From contig JANBQC010000131.1 of assembly GCA_027576995.1 (NCBI GenBank), forward strand, positions 1 through 54,887: a stretch of 54,887 nt of DNA, given 5' to 3'. Below the pieces are notes generated by a model. It did not search any database. It worked only from the letters and a program-made list of their open reading frames with translations, and was not told the DNA's origin. Position numbers and translations under genes: made by a program. The stretch is from Dimargaris cristalligena. Its lineage: Eukaryota > Kickxellomycota > Dimargaritomycetes > Dimargaritales > Dimargaritaceae. Numbering within the stretch: position 1 is the first letter of the stretch; the number at the start of each line of letters is the position of its first letter. Below, piece after piece: positions 21,413 through 30,325 of the stretch.

Positions 21413-23750
21413 AAGTGAATATTACTGGTTTAAAATAAATCTCCCTTATATTATCCCATATACATATCATTTAAAACCTTATACAGCTGGGCCGCATTTC
21501 ACCCATATTTTTTCCGCGTTTATTAATTTATTCCTCAGTTTAATTACTACCATATCCCACCTCAACCTTTTTTCTTCCAACACGCCTAATAACCCTCTCT
21601 CTCTGTCAGCCAGGGGACGCCCTAATCGATTCCTGGACGTCCGGAAAAGGAGCCTGCATCCCTCCCACTCGCGTTTCTAAGCCTTACGCCGTAAGGGGCG
21701 GGGTTCTGATGGCAATGCACAGGCATGGGATTTGGGAAGTATCCAATAAAGTATATAAACCGAGTTGCGTTGGGTTGGTATTATACTACACCTTAAGCTG
21801 GAGGGTCCTCTTAAAGCTTCCAATTTTTTTATTTTAGTTTCAGAGACAACTATGCCTTCCTAAGGGAGGGGAGGGGGGAGGCATAACTACCACCAGTAGA
21901 TGGGGCTTAAGACAGTTGCGTAGCTTATATGACGAATAGCCCATTTTATAAAAAGTGTGCTACTGGTGGTTATATAGGTCTAGTCTAGTTTACCATTTAG
22001 ATTATATTCAAGATTGAATACCCTTGTACTGAGGGTTTCCCATGTTGATTAAGAACCATTTTTGTGAGACAGGATAATCTACCCTCTTGATCACTAATAA
22101 ACCCCAGCCGATAGTGACCTCGACCCACTGGCGTGGAGGTAGTCGGTTGGATATCCGGGACCGCCCAAACTCCTCAGAAGAAATATAGGAGTAATCCATG
22201 TTGTAAATTCATTAATTTCTAACCCTTGGTACCCTTGCGGCAAATACTATTTATTAATTGTATACATACGAGCCTTATAAACGCTCGATCTAGTAGCTAT
22301 ATCCCGGCATTTGGCTAGTTGACTATGTTCAGATAGGATTTTATTCCAAAAATATACCGACCGGTATACAATAGCCAATCCAAGATATATTGGCAAATTC
22401 GATACTGCTTACTAAGGTTTGGAAGATGTTCTGCAAATTTAAAGTGTGGGGGAAGCGTGTATACAAACTAGTCTCGTATTAAAACGGATACTTTTGCCAA
22501 AGACGAGTGCGTGCCATCTAAGGTTGGTGGATTCATGCCTACAATGGACTATTATCACTCCCCCCTCTATATCGAAATTCCTTGAAGCCTACTATGTCCT
22601 TGAGTTTATTGGCCGCGAAGGGAATTTAATAACTTGTGTGACGCGCGCATGAGCGACTGAATAGTTCTCCCAACCATCTCCTGGACTCGTCCACCTGCAT
22701 TTCTTAGGGGCGGGGGTGGATGGAGCAGAACCTACATTATACCACTCAATCAGCCGCCATTGGACCTTTGCAAGTTAGCAGATGGGTCCTGAGTGGAAAG
22801 CCATCACGTCCCTTACCTACCGGTATTCCTGTCATTCTCACCCATTCCGAATCACTGCCCAAAGGCATTGGATCTTCTGCTAATAGACCTTTAATAGCTC
22901 TGAGCCACTCCTGCCTTGCTTTCGAAACCTTTACATCAATTGGAATCAGTTTGCTGTAGTGGATAATTACAAATGAATTTGTTGTTGTTTTGACTCAATG
23001 AATGGTCCCTGGTGGCCCCTTACTACTGCCCACGATGGATTGTATAACCAGTCAGTGGAACAGGTCGAATATCCCAATGATTGATAATGGCCGACGTTTA
23101 AACTCAGTCGCTTTGTGCGGGCATAGTCGTGAGAAGCGTTAGGTGCCCCAAGGTCTAAGGAGTAGGTTTTCACAATTGGCTTATGATGTGTAAGCTGCTT
23201 CTGTTTAATAGTGCGGTATAAATCATAAGTGTGAATACATTAAAAGGAGCACCAGGTGAGCATATATTATTAAGAAGCGCACCGCATACAACACTAAGGT
23301 AGTCTCCTCCGCAATATATTATCGATATCCACTCTAACTCCTGCTATGTCATTCCTGCAATAACTGTTAGAAATTCATTTCCCGCGTCCCACCGTTTCTA
23401 TACCTTTGACTGTATCTCCCCGTACTCGGGACATCGCTTCTATCGTAATTACTGCTTTTATCCAACTCAATAAAACCAACCGTGGGCACCTAACTTAGCC
23501 CCTTGTCGGTTCTTTCTCTCTTCTATAATTATTTTAAGTTACATCTGAAAGCACTTGCGCTTACCCTTTGATTTAATCTTCCAACATTAACCTTACACTA
23601 GTTATATCTTTAGGTTTTTAGTCCTTTAACGAATTTAAGTAAAAAAAGTCGATTTTCCACCTTGGTATTTATCGGGGTATAATTAATCATTCATATAACG
23701 GACTTCAATCATCCAAATTATCCGACAACAGCCACGCACTAGTTTTAACC

Positions 23751-26700
23751 ATGTCAATCTACAGTACCCATAGCAGTGGCTCTTTAATTGAGGCTATTCC
23801 TTCCCCGGTACGGGGCTACGGCCGCTCACTGACTCAGGTGGACTTTGGGTATCTAGTCCAGAGTCTGGAGAGTCCCGCCCGACCCCTAATCGAAACCATA
23901 CTGTCCCATTTTTACCTTGCCAGCCTCGATACAGCCCGGGTTTACGGACCGGCCACGGTCGAAGCCTCGTACTTTGAGTTAGGTGGCGACTCTATTTCAA
24001 CCATCAAACTCGTCCGACTACTGGCTGACGCGGGCTGGCCCATCGAATCCCATGCCCTGTACCAGCACCCGACTCCACAGGAACTCGCTGCGTATTTCTT
24101 GAGTCACCATTCGATTGTCCGTCCACGAGCCCTGACTAGTCCCGCTAGTCGAGCCCGAGTTCCCTCTCCCCCCATTTTTTCATCCGGCATAAGTCCCGTC
24201 GACGGAAAGGGGTCGTCGATTAGTGACGGGTACCGTGTACTGCCCCTCCCTTTGGATAGCATGGACGCCAGCGATCTCATCTCCTTCCAGGCCCTGCTCT
24301 ATTGGCTCTACCCGGCCCTCTTCGCCACCTACCAAATGGACGATCAATTAGAAACCTGGCAGCGCTGCTTGACTCCAACATTTGCGCCCGTTTACTCCGC
24401 GTACTGGGAAAATCTACTTGACCCTGCTCGCCAGCGGGATCACCTACGGGCCCAAGTCGATGCCCGGCGGGGCCAACTCTGGGCCCTGGGCATTGGTGTC
24501 ACCGAATTGGGGGGATTTAACTTTGTGGTGTACCTCGACAAGCACATCAATTCGGAATTAAGCTGGCAAATTATACGGGCCACTCTTGCGTATTACCTCA
24601 GCCGCCATTCACAGCGCCCCTTGGGCGACGATTTACCCGCCTGGCAGCAACCCGACCTGGGCTCGACCGATAATTTTACAACTGCTGCTAAGCCTATAGG
24701 TGAAGACCGCATCATGGGCAGCACTTTTACCTGGCCTACCGATGACCAACAAATGCCCAGTTCATCATACAGTACCCTACAGATGCTAGTGGCCTCCCTG
24801 TTGACAACGGCGCGAGACCACAGCCAAGCTCCCGCAATAACTGTTTTCGGCGCACTGGACTATCCCCCAGATTTGGAACACCTGATGTTGGAAGGCTGCC
24901 CGTTCGTCACCTTAGCTCCCCCTGCCGACTTGACCAGCGCTTGGAGTCTGTGGGACTGGGTTAAACAACACGAACGGCTTAATCGGGACCTTAACGAAAC
25001 CACCGACTCCTACTTGTCAGACCGGGCGCTGGTGTTTCAACTAACCCTATCCCGGGAGGCATCCACCACTTTCCTGTCCTCGATACCCACCGTGATCTAC
25101 TATATTGTTCAGCCCATGCCAGTCAATCGGATATTGCACGTCCAAACGCTACGGTCTACCCGACCCCATCTGCTGTCCGCCTGGAAAACCAGTTTGCAGC
25201 ACTTGGCCCGTATTATTCGACTCGGTCCCACGCCCTCCCTGGACCTGTCCGACATCCCACTGCCCTGGCATGCCACTAAGGACGAGCGCGAGGTGGTCTC
25301 CCAGCGTATTGTCCACTTGGCCATTCCTTCCCACCAAGTTGAACACGTTTTCCTGTGCACCCCCCTGCAGGAGGGGCTCGTGTTCAAATCCATCCAAGAC
25401 CCCTCGGCCTACCTGGTCCAAGTCGCCTTGGATATTAAAGATTCCACCTTCACGCTGGATCGGTTCCGTCGCTGCTGGGCCGCCGTGACCGCTCGGCACC
25501 CCATTCTGAGAAGTCGATTTGTGAGTGAGCTACCCTTCACCACAGTGGGGACCCTTCGCGTGGTGGTGGCGGATGAAACCATTCCCTTTGATTTTGTTGA
25601 CTGGTCAAATGAACCGTCTGCACAGGGTCTGAATGAACGCAAAGCCGAATTACGCCGGGCTGACCGGTGTCGGGGGTTTACCCCTTTCGACCCTTTGATG
25701 CGATTCAGCCTCCGACGAATTGATTCCGAAACGGTGCATGTGCTTTGGTCGGTTCACCATGCACTAATCGACGGCTGGTCCGGCCCCATCGTGCTCCAGG
25801 ATGCAGTGGGCTCTTACCGGCAACTGGCCGAAGGGTTGGCACCTAGTATTCTTAGTGAATTTGTGCCCCCTGGCCCCTCGTTCCCCGAATTTGTTAAACA
25901 TATTGCGAATCTCGACCCTGAGCCGAGTAAGGTCTACTGGCAGCAATTGCTCGCAGGGGCTCAGGCCTGTGATGCCATGTCACTGATCACGAACCCGTCC
26001 GAAGTCCCCCTAGGCTACGGACGCCATGATCACCGCCTGAAGTGTTCACTGGATTCCGTCCGGGCCTGCGCACGGCATTTTCATATTACCGTAGCGACTC
26101 TTCTGCGCGCCTTGTGGTGCGTTTTGGTGGCTCGTTACAAACAGATCACTGATGTCGTCATTGGAATTGTGGTATCCGGTCGTAACGTCAATTTACCGGG
26201 TATCGAATTTACGGTGGGCCCATGTATCAACTCTATTCCTTTAAGTGCCACAGTCAATCCTACGGGGTCCCTGGCTGAATTCCTGGTGGTAATTCAAACC
26301 CAGTGTGCTCGTTCATCCCAGTATGAGAATACCGGCCTGGCCAAAATTAAACATTGGTGTGGACTGCGGGGTTCGGAAGAATTGTTCGACTCTATTGTAG
26401 TGTACCAGAACTTCCCCAATGCCGACCTTTTTGCTTCGTCCGCCCCCGATTCAACGACTCCATCAACCAGTTCACCCACCTCGCCGTTTATCAACTACCA
26501 AACCTACGAAGCCACTGAATACCCCCTCTCCGTCCAGTTTCAAGATGCGGGGAAGAGATTGGACCTAACCATTGTACACCAGCACCGTTTCGCGGGAACC
26601 GCCGCGGTGGAGCAGCTGGCCTTTCAGCTCGATGCTATGCTGCAGTCGGTGGTGAGCCTCTCAAGCAGCCCCGAGAACCCCCAGCTCCAGGACATTTCAT

Positions 26701-29700
26701 GGGCCAACCACGACCAATTACTTGACTTGGCCTCCGGGGACCCGCCCGAAACCTTGGTCAATTTAGACTGGGCGCCTTACCAATACTTCGAGCAAGTCGT
26801 GGAACAGCATCCCCACCGGACTGTGTTTATGGCCGATGGCCAATCCTGGACCTTTAGCGAAGCGAACCAGCGCGCCAACCGACTGGCCTGGTACCTCAGG
26901 TGGGCCCAGGGGGTTACATTGGGCACCAACGTGGGCGTCTTCTGCGATAATAGCCCGGAGGGGGTCACGCTGCTGGTGGCCATCAGTAAAGCAGGCGGGG
27001 TGTACGTGGTCGTGGATTCCAAGTCTCCGGCAGAGCGAATGCGATATATTTTCACAGATAGCGACTGTTCGCTCATTTTAACCACGGCCGCCTTAGCCCT
27101 GTACTTACCGTCCGACCTCAGCCAGACAGTGGTCCTGATTGATCAGTACGTGGACCGCTGTATTCCCCTGACGCGCCCCTACCCCAATCTCCCGCCCCAG
27201 GGGAGGGCCGAAGACCTCGTTTACGTGCTATATACCTCGGGTACGACCGGCCAGCCCAAGGGTGTCATGGTGACCCGCGCCAATGTCACCCACTTCGCCA
27301 TGACCGCCCAATCTCACCTCCCACTTGCCGCGGGTCTTCGCCTTCTGCAGTCCTTTTCCCTGAGCTTTGATGCGGCGGGTTATGCGGTTTATTTGGCGCT
27401 TTGCCGGGGTAGCACAGCGGTTTTCCCCGGCTCCGACCTAGTGGCGGCTGCCGCGCAGTGCGATCTCATAGTGGCCACTCCGACGTTCCTCAGTCGCCTG
27501 GATTTGGACCAACTACCCCGTTTGCGGTACATTATTTGCGGGGCCGAACCCTTCCCGGACTCCCTCCTGGCCCAATTGGCGGCCCATGCGGAACTGTTCA
27601 ACCTTTACGGGCCCACGGAAACGACCATCGCCGTCACTGGATCCCGACTGGCCGTCGGTAAACCCATTTCCATCGGTCGGCCCTTCTCCGGCACTCATGC
27701 GTACATTGTGGATGCCCAGGACCGACTGGTCCCGATCGGGGTCGTGGGGGACTTGTGGATCGGGGGACCCACGGTCACGGCAGGCTACGTCAACCGGCTC
27801 GAACAAACAGCGGCCAAATTCCGGCCTAATCCCTTCGGACCCGGCCGGGTCTACCAAACGGGGGATCGGGCCCGTTGGCTACCCTCAGGCGAGATTGAAT
27901 ACTTGGGTCGCCGGGATAACCAAATCAAACTGGGCGGCTTTCGAATCGAGCTCGAAGAAATTGAAACGGCGCTGCATAAATATCCGAGTGTGGAACGCTG
28001 CCTCACGCTGATGCGTGATAATCGATTGGTGGCCTATGTGCAACCCTTAACGGTCGACTTGCCCCAACTCAAACAGCACCTTCGGCAACAGTTGCCCCAC
28101 TATATGGTACCCGCGGAGTATATTCTACTGGAGAGATTTGAAGTTAATACCAATGGTAAGATTGATCGGACGCGTTTACCCAGCCAATCCACTTTAGTCG
28201 AGCCTGCTTCTCCTTCACCCTCCGCAACGTGGACCGAGCCCATGATTTTGGTCCGGGACATCTGGGCCCCTCTGCTGGGTAATGAACCGCAGAATCTAAA
28301 CCCCAACGCCCAGTTTTTTGAACTCGGCGGGGACTCCCTCTCGGCCATGAAAATGATAGCCCAACTGCAATCAATCCTGGGAGTTCGTGTCCCGCTGAAA
28401 CTGCTCTACCAACACCCAGCCCTGGAGGATTTTGCCTCGCAACTTCCTCCGGCCGAGCATCCCTTATCTAACCCCGAGACTCCATTAACGACCACTAAAA
28501 GGACGGGGCCCGTAGCCCTTGCCCCCATCCAACGGGGGTTTTTTCGCCAGTCCCTACCCAACCCACACTACTTCAACCAATCCTTCATGTATCGACTTCA
28601 TGGCTCGGCAACACTGGGTGACCTAACCAGAGCCTTAGCTAGTGTCATGGATCACCATGATGTGCTTCGCGCCCAGTTTTCTCAAGTTGATGGTAGGTGG
28701 GTCCAGAGTATCCCCCGAGTCACTTGCCAACCTAATACAGACATTTTAACCCAGGAACATACTATCAACGGGTCAGCCCAGTTGGAACATATCACTGAAC
28801 AACTCCAGGGCTCATTGGATCTGACCCAAGGCCCACTGATTGCCCTGGCTTTACTTCACGATCACTCCGTAGTTCCCTCCTGTGATCGGGTGCTGATTAT
28901 TATCCACCATCTCATCATGGACTTCTACTCCTGGCGGATTATCTGGGAGGACCTGGCGGCAGCCCTGCGAAACAAGCCCCTCCCCGTTGCCACCGTTCCC
29001 TACTACCAGTGGGCGGAGACCCTAAACCGACACGCTTTAACGCTGTCAGCCGACAGCTGGCCCCAACAGCGTACCCATACCAACCATGATGCCCATCCTC
29101 ATACATGGGTACCAACCGACCGGGGGGCCTCGTGCCGTAGACTACGCCAGCGTAGCCTGGATCCGGCTGTTTCGCGGTCGTTGGCGACCCACATTTGCCA
29201 GACCCTTAAATCTTCCCTGGCCGATGCTCTCCTCACCGGATTTCTCATGGCGTATGAGCAGCACACGGGCCAAGACATGATCGATTTACGCATGGAGTGC
29301 CACGGCCGCGAGTCGCCAGCCCTCGATTTGGATGTGACGCGTACCGTAGGTTGGTTTACCACTATCTTTCCACTCCATTTCCAATTACCCCGGTCCGACT
29401 TCCGCCGCTCCCTCACTGCCGTACGACGAACCATGGCTAAACTCCCTCACCGGGGTTTTGAATACAACCTGATTGAATATGCGGCTGATCAGGGTGAGTC
29501 GGCATCGGAAGAGGCCCGTCGCCTGTGGGCCCGTAGCCCCGTGGGCATTGACTTGACCTTTAATTACTTCGGCAGTTTCGACAATCAGACCCCCGCCGTG
29601 CCGGATGATCAGCAGCCCTTCCTGACCATCGACTGGGATCCCCAACGGGACCCGCTCAATTTCCCGCGAGATCAAGCCATGTTCCACACCCTTAATGCCA

Positions 29701-29834
29701 TGTCGCAAACGGTTAACGGATCACTGCAAATCATGTTTGAGTATGACGGCAACACCCACTCGGTGGAGTTTGTCGACCAGCTGCTGGATAGTTGGCAGGC
29801 TGTGCTTATCCAACAAATTGGTCTTAAATCATAG
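23751..29834 (+). CDS. Non-ribosomal peptide synthetase, T-E(degenerate)-C-A-T-E
   Basis: A 2027-residue uninterrupted frame. Carrier protein 1: ELGGDSIST, Ser81. Residues about 150-490 align with an epimerisation domain but its active-site motif HHxxxDxxSW reads DKHINSELSW (263-272), so it should be inactive. A condensation domain follows with HHALIDG (H669, H670, D674). The adenylation domain has A3 YTSGTTGQPKG (from 1161), A5 NLYGPTET, A7 YQTGDRARW, A8 LGRRDNQIKLGGFRIELEE and A10 NTNGKIDRTRLP. Carrier 2: ELGGDSLSA, Ser1529. The C-terminal E domain is complete: HHLIMDFYSW (H1719, H1720, D1724), HGRE, RTVGWFTTIFP, FEYNLIEYA, LTFNYFGSFD. It should activate one amino acid, couple it to an acyl or aminoacyl group on carrier 1, and epimerise the product. 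Carrier 1 has no A domain and there is no release domain, so partners in trans are expected. No introns: bacterial origin is possible. Substrate not assigned. Confidence 0.93.
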   Translation: MSIYSTHSSGSLIEAIPSPVRGYGRSLTQVDFGYLVQSLESPARPLIETILSHFYLASLDTARVYGPATVEASYFELGGDSISTIKLVRLLADAGWPIESHALYQHPTPQELAAYFLSHHSIVRPRALTSPASRARVPSPPIFSSGISPVDGKGSSISDGYRVLPLPLDSMDASDLISFQALLYWLYPALFATYQMDDQLETWQRCLTPTFAPVYSAYWENLLDPARQRDHLRAQVDARRGQLWALGIGVTELGGFNFVVYLDKHINSELSWQIIRATLAYYLSRHSQRPLGDDLPAWQQPDLGSTDNFTTAAKPIGEDRIMGSTFTWPTDDQQMPSSSYSTLQMLVASLLTTARDHSQAPAITVFGALDYPPDLEHLMLEGCPFVTLAPPADLTSAWSLWDWVKQHERLNRDLNETTDSYLSDRALVFQLTLSREASTTFLSSIPTVIYYIVQPMPVNRILHVQTLRSTRPHLLSAWKTSLQHLARIIRLGPTPSLDLSDIPLPWHATKDEREVVSQRIVHLAIPSHQVEHVFLCTPLQEGLVFKSIQDPSAYLVQVALDIKDSTFTLDRFRRCWAAVTARHPILRSRFVSELPFTTVGTLRVVVADETIPFDFVDWSNEPSAQGLNERKAELRRADRCRGFTPFDPLMRFSLRRIDSETVHVLWSVHHALIDGWSGPIVLQDAVGSYRQLAEGLAPSILSEFVPPGPSFPEFVKHIANLDPEPSKVYWQQLLAGAQACDAMSLITNPSEVPLGYGRHDHRLKCSLDSVRACARHFHITVATLLRALWCVLVARYKQITDVVIGIVVSGRNVNLPGIEFTVGPCINSIPLSATVNPTGSLAEFLVVIQTQCARSSQYENTGLAKIKHWCGLRGSEELFDSIVVYQNFPNADLFASSAPDSTTPSTSSPTSPFINYQTYEATEYPLSVQFQDAGKRLDLTIVHQHRFAGTAAVEQLAFQLDAMLQSVVSLSSSPENPQLQDISWANHDQLLDLASGDPPETLVNLDWAPYQYFEQVVEQHPHRTVFMADGQSWTFSEANQRANRLAWYLRWAQGVTLGTNVGVFCDNSPEGVTLLVAISKAGGVYVVVDSKSPAERMRYIFTDSDCSLILTTAALALYLPSDLSQTVVLIDQYVDRCIPLTRPYPNLPPQGRAEDLVYVLYTSGTTGQPKGVMVTRANVTHFAMTAQSHLPLAAGLRLLQSFSLSFDAAGYAVYLALCRGSTAVFPGSDLVAAAAQCDLIVATPTFLSRLDLDQLPRLRYIICGAEPFPDSLLAQLAAHAELFNLYGPTETTIAVTGSRLAVGKPISIGRPFSGTHAYIVDAQDRLVPIGVVGDLWIGGPTVTAGYVNRLEQTAAKFRPNPFGPGRVYQTGDRARWLPSGEIEYLGRRDNQIKLGGFRIELEEIETALHKYPSVERCLTLMRDNRLVAYVQPLTVDLPQLKQHLRQQLPHYMVPAEYILLERFEVNTNGKIDRTRLPSQSTLVEPASPSPSATWTEPMILVRDIWAPLLGNEPQNLNPNAQFFELGGDSLSAMKMIAQLQSILGVRVPLKLLYQHPALEDFASQLPPAEHPLSNPETPLTTTKRTGPVALAPIQRGFFRQSLPNPHYFNQSFMYRLHGSATLGDLTRALASVMDHHDVLRAQFSQVDGRWVQSIPRVTCQPNTDILTQEHTINGSAQLEHITEQLQGSLDLTQGPLIALALLHDHSVVPSCDRVLIIIHHLIMDFYSWRIIWEDLAAALRNKPLPVATVPYYQWAETLNRHALTLSADSWPQQRTHTNHDAHPHTWVPTDRGASCRRLRQRSLDPAVSRSLATHICQTLKSSLADALLTGFLMAYEQHTGQDMIDLRMECHGRESPALDLDVTRTVGWFTTIFPLHFQLPRSDFRRSLTAVRRTMAKLPHRGFEYNLIEYAADQGESASEEARRLWARSPVGIDLTFNYFGSFDNQTPAVPDDQQPFLTIDWDPQRDPLNFPRDQAMFHTLNAMSQTVNGSLQIMFEYDGNTHSVEFVDQLLDSWQAVLIQQIGLKS

Positions 29835-30325
29835 CTACGTCTGAGTATTCTTTAATTATAATGCCCCTTCATGTTGGGAAGTCGAACGTTATCTTTTATA
29901 TGGAAGAGGTTCAATTAGTCCGCATAACGAATAGTCCGTTAGATGAGACAAATACTACTGGTTGCAAATGAATCTCCTATCTATTCCCCCATAACGTATA
30001 TCATGTGAAACCTCTTATTGTTAGGTAGAATTTCACTCATATTTTTCATGTCCTATCCAAATACGTCCTTGTTTTTATCAAGAATGCATAAATAATATAT
30101 TATTAAGAAGAAAAAAAGAAACACTTGATGAATTTGGGCTCAGATCATCTTTTATACTTATGGCGAAGCAGCAAGTGAATTGTACGACAAGTTCAGCCAT
30201 CACAAAAACAACTACAGAATGTATATAACAAGGTCTAATTTAATGCAAATCGGCAAAGAGGTATTTATAGCCATTTGCCTAATCACAATTGCCCCCCTCC
30301 CCTCTGCTGCACTGTAATTGCGTGC
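29835..30325. other. Convergent intergenic region NRPS/RIX7
   Basis: About 490 AT-rich bases between two 3' ends. MITE copy C begins only 63 bases after the NRPS stop. Nothing else is recognised. Confidence 0.55.
29898..30042 (+). mobile_element. MITE-like element, copy C (145 bp)
   Basis: Begins ATATGGAAGAGGTTCAA and ends TTTCACTCATAT, with the shared interior CGAATAGTCCGTTAGATG and ATACTACTGGTTG. More diverged than copies A and D, but its length and order are the same. Confidence 0.75.

Larger units (their letters stand above)
20981..21508 (+). mobile_element. MITE-like element, copy B, split by a solo LTR
   Basis: The left part is 20981-21028 (ATATGGAAGAGGTTCAAC ... CCGTTGGATG) and the right part resumes at 21413 and ends at 21508 with CACCCATAT. 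Without the inserted LTR and one copy of its target duplication, the element is 48 + 96 = 144 bp, the same length as copies A and D. Confidence 0.78.
20076..23750. other. Long repeat-bearing intergenic region PSF3/NRPS
   Basis: About 3.7 kb between divergent starts with no gene I can support. It holds two MITE copies end to end (20841-21508), one of them split by a solo LTR, and a purine tract GGGAGGGGAGGGGGG near 21864 flanked by TATGCC/GGCATA. A possible decayed MITE lies at about 21899-21980. The rest, including 22000-23750, shows only short meaningless frames. The NRPS promoter should lie in the pyrimidine-rich last few hundred bases. Confidence 0.55.

Noticed and set aside
21864..21881. 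G-quadruplex candidate in a purine tract
   Set aside because: Only three clear G-runs separated by single A; a four-run quadruplex would need the last run to split without a loop, so I leave it as a tract.
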